From positions 1-17,231 of the forward strand of contig CALCRU010000031.1 in the NCBI GenBank assembly GCA_937894335.1: 17,231 nt of DNA. The letters are read 5' to 3'. Source of the stretch: an uncultured Treponema sp. (GTDB lineage Bacteria > Spirochaetota > Spirochaetia > Treponematales > Treponemataceae). Made by a program: the position numbers and the translations under genes. Under the pieces are notes generated by a model. The model had not been told where the DNA came from and did not search any database. It saw only the letters and a list, made by a program, of their open reading frames with translations. Positions 14,993 through 17,231 of the stretch are shown piece after piece. Position 1 is the stretch's first letter, and every line of letters starts with the position of its first letter.

Positions 14993-15835
14993 CTAGGCCT
15001 TGTTTTGATTTTTAAAGAATTCTGTAGCGTAGTCTGGAATCTCCTGACTAATGCGTGCTCTGAATGTCTTTAGGTCTTCCCATGCTGGCCGTTTAAGGGC
15101 TTCGTCCCGTAAGAGTGCGCTGGGGTGATATGTGGCAAGAAGGGGAATGCCCTTGTAGTCAAGAAATTTTCCCCGTAAGGAATTTATTCCCTTATCAGTT
15201 TCAAGAAGTGACTGGACTGCAGTTCGACCCATGGCAAGAATGTACCTTGGCTTAAGAACATGAATCTGAGCCTGAAGATAGCCCCTGCATGCGTCTGCTT
15301 CGTCCTTCATGGGAGTGCGGTTAAGTGGCGGTCTGCATTTTACAATGTTTGCAATAAAGCAGTTTGAGTCTCGGCTTAAACTTATGGAAGCAAGCATCTT
15401 GTCCAAAAGTTGTCCTGCCTTACCAACAAAGGGGCGGCCTGTCCTGTCTTCCTCTTCTCCCGGACCTTCTCCAATTACCATGACATAGGGATGGGAAACT
15501 CCTTCTCCCGGAACTGTGTTTGTCCTTTTTTGGCAGAGAATGCAGTTTTTGCATGAAGATATTTTCTGAGTGATTGACTCAAGGGTAACTCCAGATTCTC
15601 CCTGTTTTGTGTCAGTCTTTTCTTCTGGAAGTGGAGCGGTGGACTGAGAACTGTAAGTCTGAACCTGTTCCACAACTGACTGGGCTGCTTCTAAAGGTTT
15701 TTCTTGGACAGAAGGCGGCATGACATCATCTTCAAAAACAGGAGACTCCTCCAGTTCTTTTGAGACATAGCCTGAACCCCACGCCGATGCAGCCCTTATC
15801 AAATTGAAAACGCTTGCTTTTTCTTCTGCCGTCAT
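14993..15835 (-). CDS. Family 4 uracil-DNA glycosylase with an N-terminal extension
   Basis: The enzyme removes uracil from DNA. Four cysteines (C95, C98, C167, C183; spacing x2 and x15 within the pairs) fit the 4Fe-4S cluster of family 4 uracil-DNA glycosylases. Family motifs are GEGPGEEEDRTGRPFVG (122-138), which holds the active site, and TYHPSALLR (235-243). The fold itself starts at about residue 85. The first 85 residues are acidic, Gln/Ser/Pro-rich and poorly structured, an unusual extension. The start is at 15835; there is no spaced ribosome binding site, and a -10 box (TATACT, 15847-15842) lies so close that the transcript may start at the ATG. A later start within the extension is possible. 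priA follows after 5 bases. Confidence 0.9.
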   Translation of the reverse strand: MTAEEKASVFNLIRAASAWGSGYVSKELEESPVFEDDVMPPSVQEKPLEAAQSVVEQVQTYSSQSTAPLPEEKTDTKQGESGVTLESITQKISSCKNCILCQKRTNTVPGEGVSHPYVMVIGEGPGEEEDRTGRPFVGKAGQLLDKMLASISLSRDSNCFIANIVKCRPPLNRTPMKDEADACRGYLQAQIHVLKPRYILAMGRTAVQSLLETDKGINSLRGKFLDYKGIPLLATYHPSALLRDEALKRPAWEDLKTFRARISQEIPDYATEFFKNQNKA

Positions 15836-15841
15836 GCTCCC

Positions 15842-15870
15842 AGTATAGCCTGTTTTGCGTGTTGCGTAAA
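15842..15870 (-). promoter_or_regulatory. Probable promoter for udg-priA
   Basis: On the minus strand: TTTACG (15870-15865, 4 of 6), a 17-base spacer, TATACT (15847-15842). The transcript would start at about 15835, the A of the ATG. It overlaps the -35 of the plus-strand promoter. Confidence 0.45.
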
Positions 15871-15890
15871 GACGAATGTTCTGTTAAAAT
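15862..15890 (+). promoter_or_regulatory. Probable promoter for the glycosyltransferase
   Basis: TTGCGT (15862-15867), a 17-base spacer, TAAAAT (15885-15890) preceded by TGT, an extended -10. The predicted start is near 15897, directly before the GGAG ribosome binding site (15898-15901). Confidence 0.5.
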
Positions 15891-15909
15891 TAGTTTTGGA
15901 GATTTGGTA

Positions 15910-17166
15910 ATGAACATAGCCTTGTTTTCTGACAGTTATTTACCTACGAAAAGTGGTGTTGTTACCGTTGTAATGCAGTTAAAGCGTGCCTTAGAGTATG
16001 CAGGGCATCATGTTGTTCTGGTAACGGTGCAGACAGACTCTGAAAATACAGACAGAGAAGAAAATATACTCAGAATACCTGCGTTTCTTTCCCCTGTAGG
16101 AGATAATCAGTATGTGGGAAATCCTTTTGAAAAATCCGCAATAGACTTTTGCCGCCAACATAACATTCAAATAATTCATGCTCATACTGAATTTTCGCTC
16201 GGACATATTGCTCGTGTGGTGGGAAGAAAACTGAACATTCCTGTCATTGCAACAACACATACTATGTGGGAAGACTATTACAGGTACTATCTTAAAATAG
16301 GAATGATTATACCTAAGGCTGTTGTAAGAAGGCTTGTTCATGTCGCTTACAAACATTTTTATGCACTTATAAATGTTTCCCAAAAGGCTCACGACTATTT
16401 TAAAGAGCCTTATATTTTGCCGTCAACACCGTCGGCTGTTATTCCTAATGCAATTGATACTGAACGCTTTAAAGAAAGACAAGTTACTCAAAATGACATT
16501 CAAAATCTTCGTAGTAAATTTGGACTTTCAGAAAGTGATCGCATTATTTTGTATGTAGGCCGAGTGGTTGAAGAAAAACGCGTAGAAGAATTGCTTACCG
16601 TTTTGTGTCGTGTGGTACGCAATACAGAACATGCAAAAGTTTTGTTTGTAGGAGACGGTGCTGCTCTTCAGATATTAAAAGACAGAGTTGTAGAAGAAAA
16701 ACTTACACAGAAAATTCTTTTTGCAGGCTTTGTTGATTGGGCTTGTCTTGCTCCCTATTATGAAATCTCTTCTGTTTTTGTAACCGCCTCTCTTTCAGAA
16801 ATGCATTCAATGACAGTGCTTGAAGCAATGTGTATGTCACTTCCTATTGTGTGCCGTCGCGACACCAGTTTTACCGATACGGTCTTTAATGACGAAAATG
16901 GCTATCTTTGCGACACTGATGAAGAAATGGACGAAAAACTGTCTCTTCTTCTTGGTGATGATGAAAAATGTCTTGCCATGGGTAAGCGGAGTCTGGAACT
17001 TTCAAAAAACTTTACTCTGGAAGTACATACCGCAAGAACTCTTGCCTTTTACAATGCAGTACTCAATTCCTTCCCCAAACCCGTTAGCGATGATGTGCTG
17101 AAAGAAGCCGTTGCTTCAGCAATAGTAAATAAATCTGAAATTACGGGGGGGGGTACTAACCTGTAA
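15910..17166 (+). CDS. GT4-family glycosyltransferase, possibly a diacylglycerol glucosyltransferase
   Basis: A 418-residue GT-B fold glycosyltransferase. The N-terminal half has SDSYLPTKSGVVT (7-19) and IIHAHTEFSLG (88-98); the C-terminal half has IPNAIDTERF (178-187), YVGRVVEEKRVEELL (215-229), VGDG (247-250) and the EX7E motif E297-E305 that contacts the nucleotide sugar. The SDSYLPTKSGV start and HTEFSLG resemble enzymes that glucosylate diacylglycerol or other membrane lipids, but the acceptor is not proven. There is no signal peptide or membrane segment; such enzymes attach to the inner membrane from the cytoplasm. The start is the ATG at 15910 with GGAG 8 bases upstream; an upstream in-frame start at 15814 would overlap udg. 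The last codons include nine G, so the C-terminal tail could vary by slippage. An IS end begins 12 bases after the stop. Confidence 0.88.
   Translation: MNIALFSDSYLPTKSGVVTVVMQLKRALEYAGHHVVLVTVQTDSENTDREENILRIPAFLSPVGDNQYVGNPFEKSAIDFCRQHNIQIIHAHTEFSLGHIARVVGRKLNIPVIATTHTMWEDYYRYYLKIGMIIPKAVVRRLVHVAYKHFYALINVSQKAHDYFKEPYILPSTPSAVIPNAIDTERFKERQVTQNDIQNLRSKFGLSESDRIILYVGRVVEEKRVEELLTVLCRVVRNTEHAKVLFVGDGAALQILKDRVVEEKLTQKILFAGFVDWACLAPYYEISSVFVTASLSEMHSMTVLEAMCMSLPIVCRRDTSFTDTVFNDENGYLCDTDEEMDEKLSLLLGDDEKCLAMGKRSLELSKNFTLEVHTARTLAFYNAVLNSFPKPVSDDVLKEAVASAIVNKSEITGGGTNL
17145..17153 (+). repeat. Homopolymer run of nine G near the end of the glycosyltransferase gene
   Basis: Nine consecutive G encode the Gly-Gly-Gly near the C-terminus. 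Loss of one G would extend the frame through the IS end (stop at 17207-17209); gain of one would end it at TAC TAA. Poly-G tracts of this size are known hot spots of length change in treponemes. Confidence 0.85.
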
Positions 17167-17178
17167 AAAATTCAGAAG

Positions 17179-17231
17179 TGAACTGACCCCAAATTTTAGG
17201 ACAGTTTAAGCAGCAACCTCGCTTGGAGTTT
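17179..17231 (-). mobile_element. Terminal part of an IS3-family insertion sequence (transposase 3' end), cut by the window edge
   Basis: The sequence TGAACTGACCCCAAATTTT, continuing to AGGACAGTTTAA, is the kind of terminal inverted repeat I know from IS3/IS150-group elements, which typically carry TGACCCC and GGACAG. On the minus strand it directly follows a short coding end with stop (17208-17206). The other end, target duplication and rest of the element lie outside the window. Confidence 0.75.
17206..17231 (-). CDS. C-terminal codons of an IS3-family transposase (partial)
   Basis: Reading the minus strand from the right edge, the last codons give TPSEVAA and a TAA at 17208-17206. Endings of the form TPxEV are common in IS3-family transposases, and the terminal repeat follows at once. 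Only about eight codons are visible, so frame and family are supported by context more than by length. Confidence 0.55.

Noticed and set aside
15814..15909. Upstream start of the glycosyltransferase at 15814
   Set aside because: It overlaps the start of udg on the other strand and the promoter; the ATG at 15910 has a spaced GGAG site and begins the typical family N-terminus.
1..17231. CRISPR, tRNA, rRNA, prophage or defence cluster
   Set aside because: No repeat array, cloverleaf, phage genes or defence signature was seen; genes are housekeeping.

Overview
The window looks like ordinary chromosomal DNA from a spirochaete, most likely a Treponema of the gut or oral type. This rests on protein style and gene order, not on a database search. 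The points are an smpB / signal peptidase I / hemW neighbourhood (which I recall from treponemes), a very acidic 'LDDF'-motif protein of a kind I associate with treponemes, a 29-residue arginine/lysine-rich COX24-type ribosomal peptide, and moderate G+C with dense, overlapping genes.

Layout, left to right. Positions 1-1394 (minus) hold most of a long, acidic, low-complexity protein that runs off the left edge. From 1597 (plus) a DivIC/FtsB-like membrane protein overlaps a Sua5/YrdC tRNA-modification enzyme, whose last codons are formed by a terminator palindrome. Facing it on the minus strand are an unknown secreted protein and smpB. A compact back-to-back promoter pair separates smpB from plus-strand lepB (signal peptidase I) and hemW. 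A strong sigma70-type promoter then drives a 29-codon gene too short for normal gene finding, followed by a hairpin-rich leader and a strong terminator.

From 6279 to 12938 runs a tight plus-strand operon: dxs (isoprenoid precursor), folP (folate), cdaA and cdaR (cyclic di-AMP synthesis and its regulator), acpS (acyl carrier protein activation), a DUF2225-like zinc-ribbon protein and truA (tRNA pseudouridine). Most junctions overlap or are separated by 2 nt. Facing it is a minus-strand pair, udg (family 4 uracil-DNA glycosylase) then priA (replication restart helicase). A second divergent promoter region leads to a GT4 glycosyltransferase ending in a run of nine G. The last ~53 bases are the transposase-side end of an IS3-family insertion sequence, so the window may stop at an assembly break in a repeat.

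I found no rRNA, tRNA, CRISPR array or defence system. The window is essentially housekeeping, and I see no clear new multi-gene system. The items most worth a second look are the G9 tract at the glycosyltransferase C-terminus beside an IS end, the signal peptidase with Arg in the usual catalytic-Lys position, the two divergent promoter pairs with shared or overlapping -35 boxes and possibly leaderless genes, the terminator between the mini-gene and dxs, and the two-membrane-segment DivIC protein.
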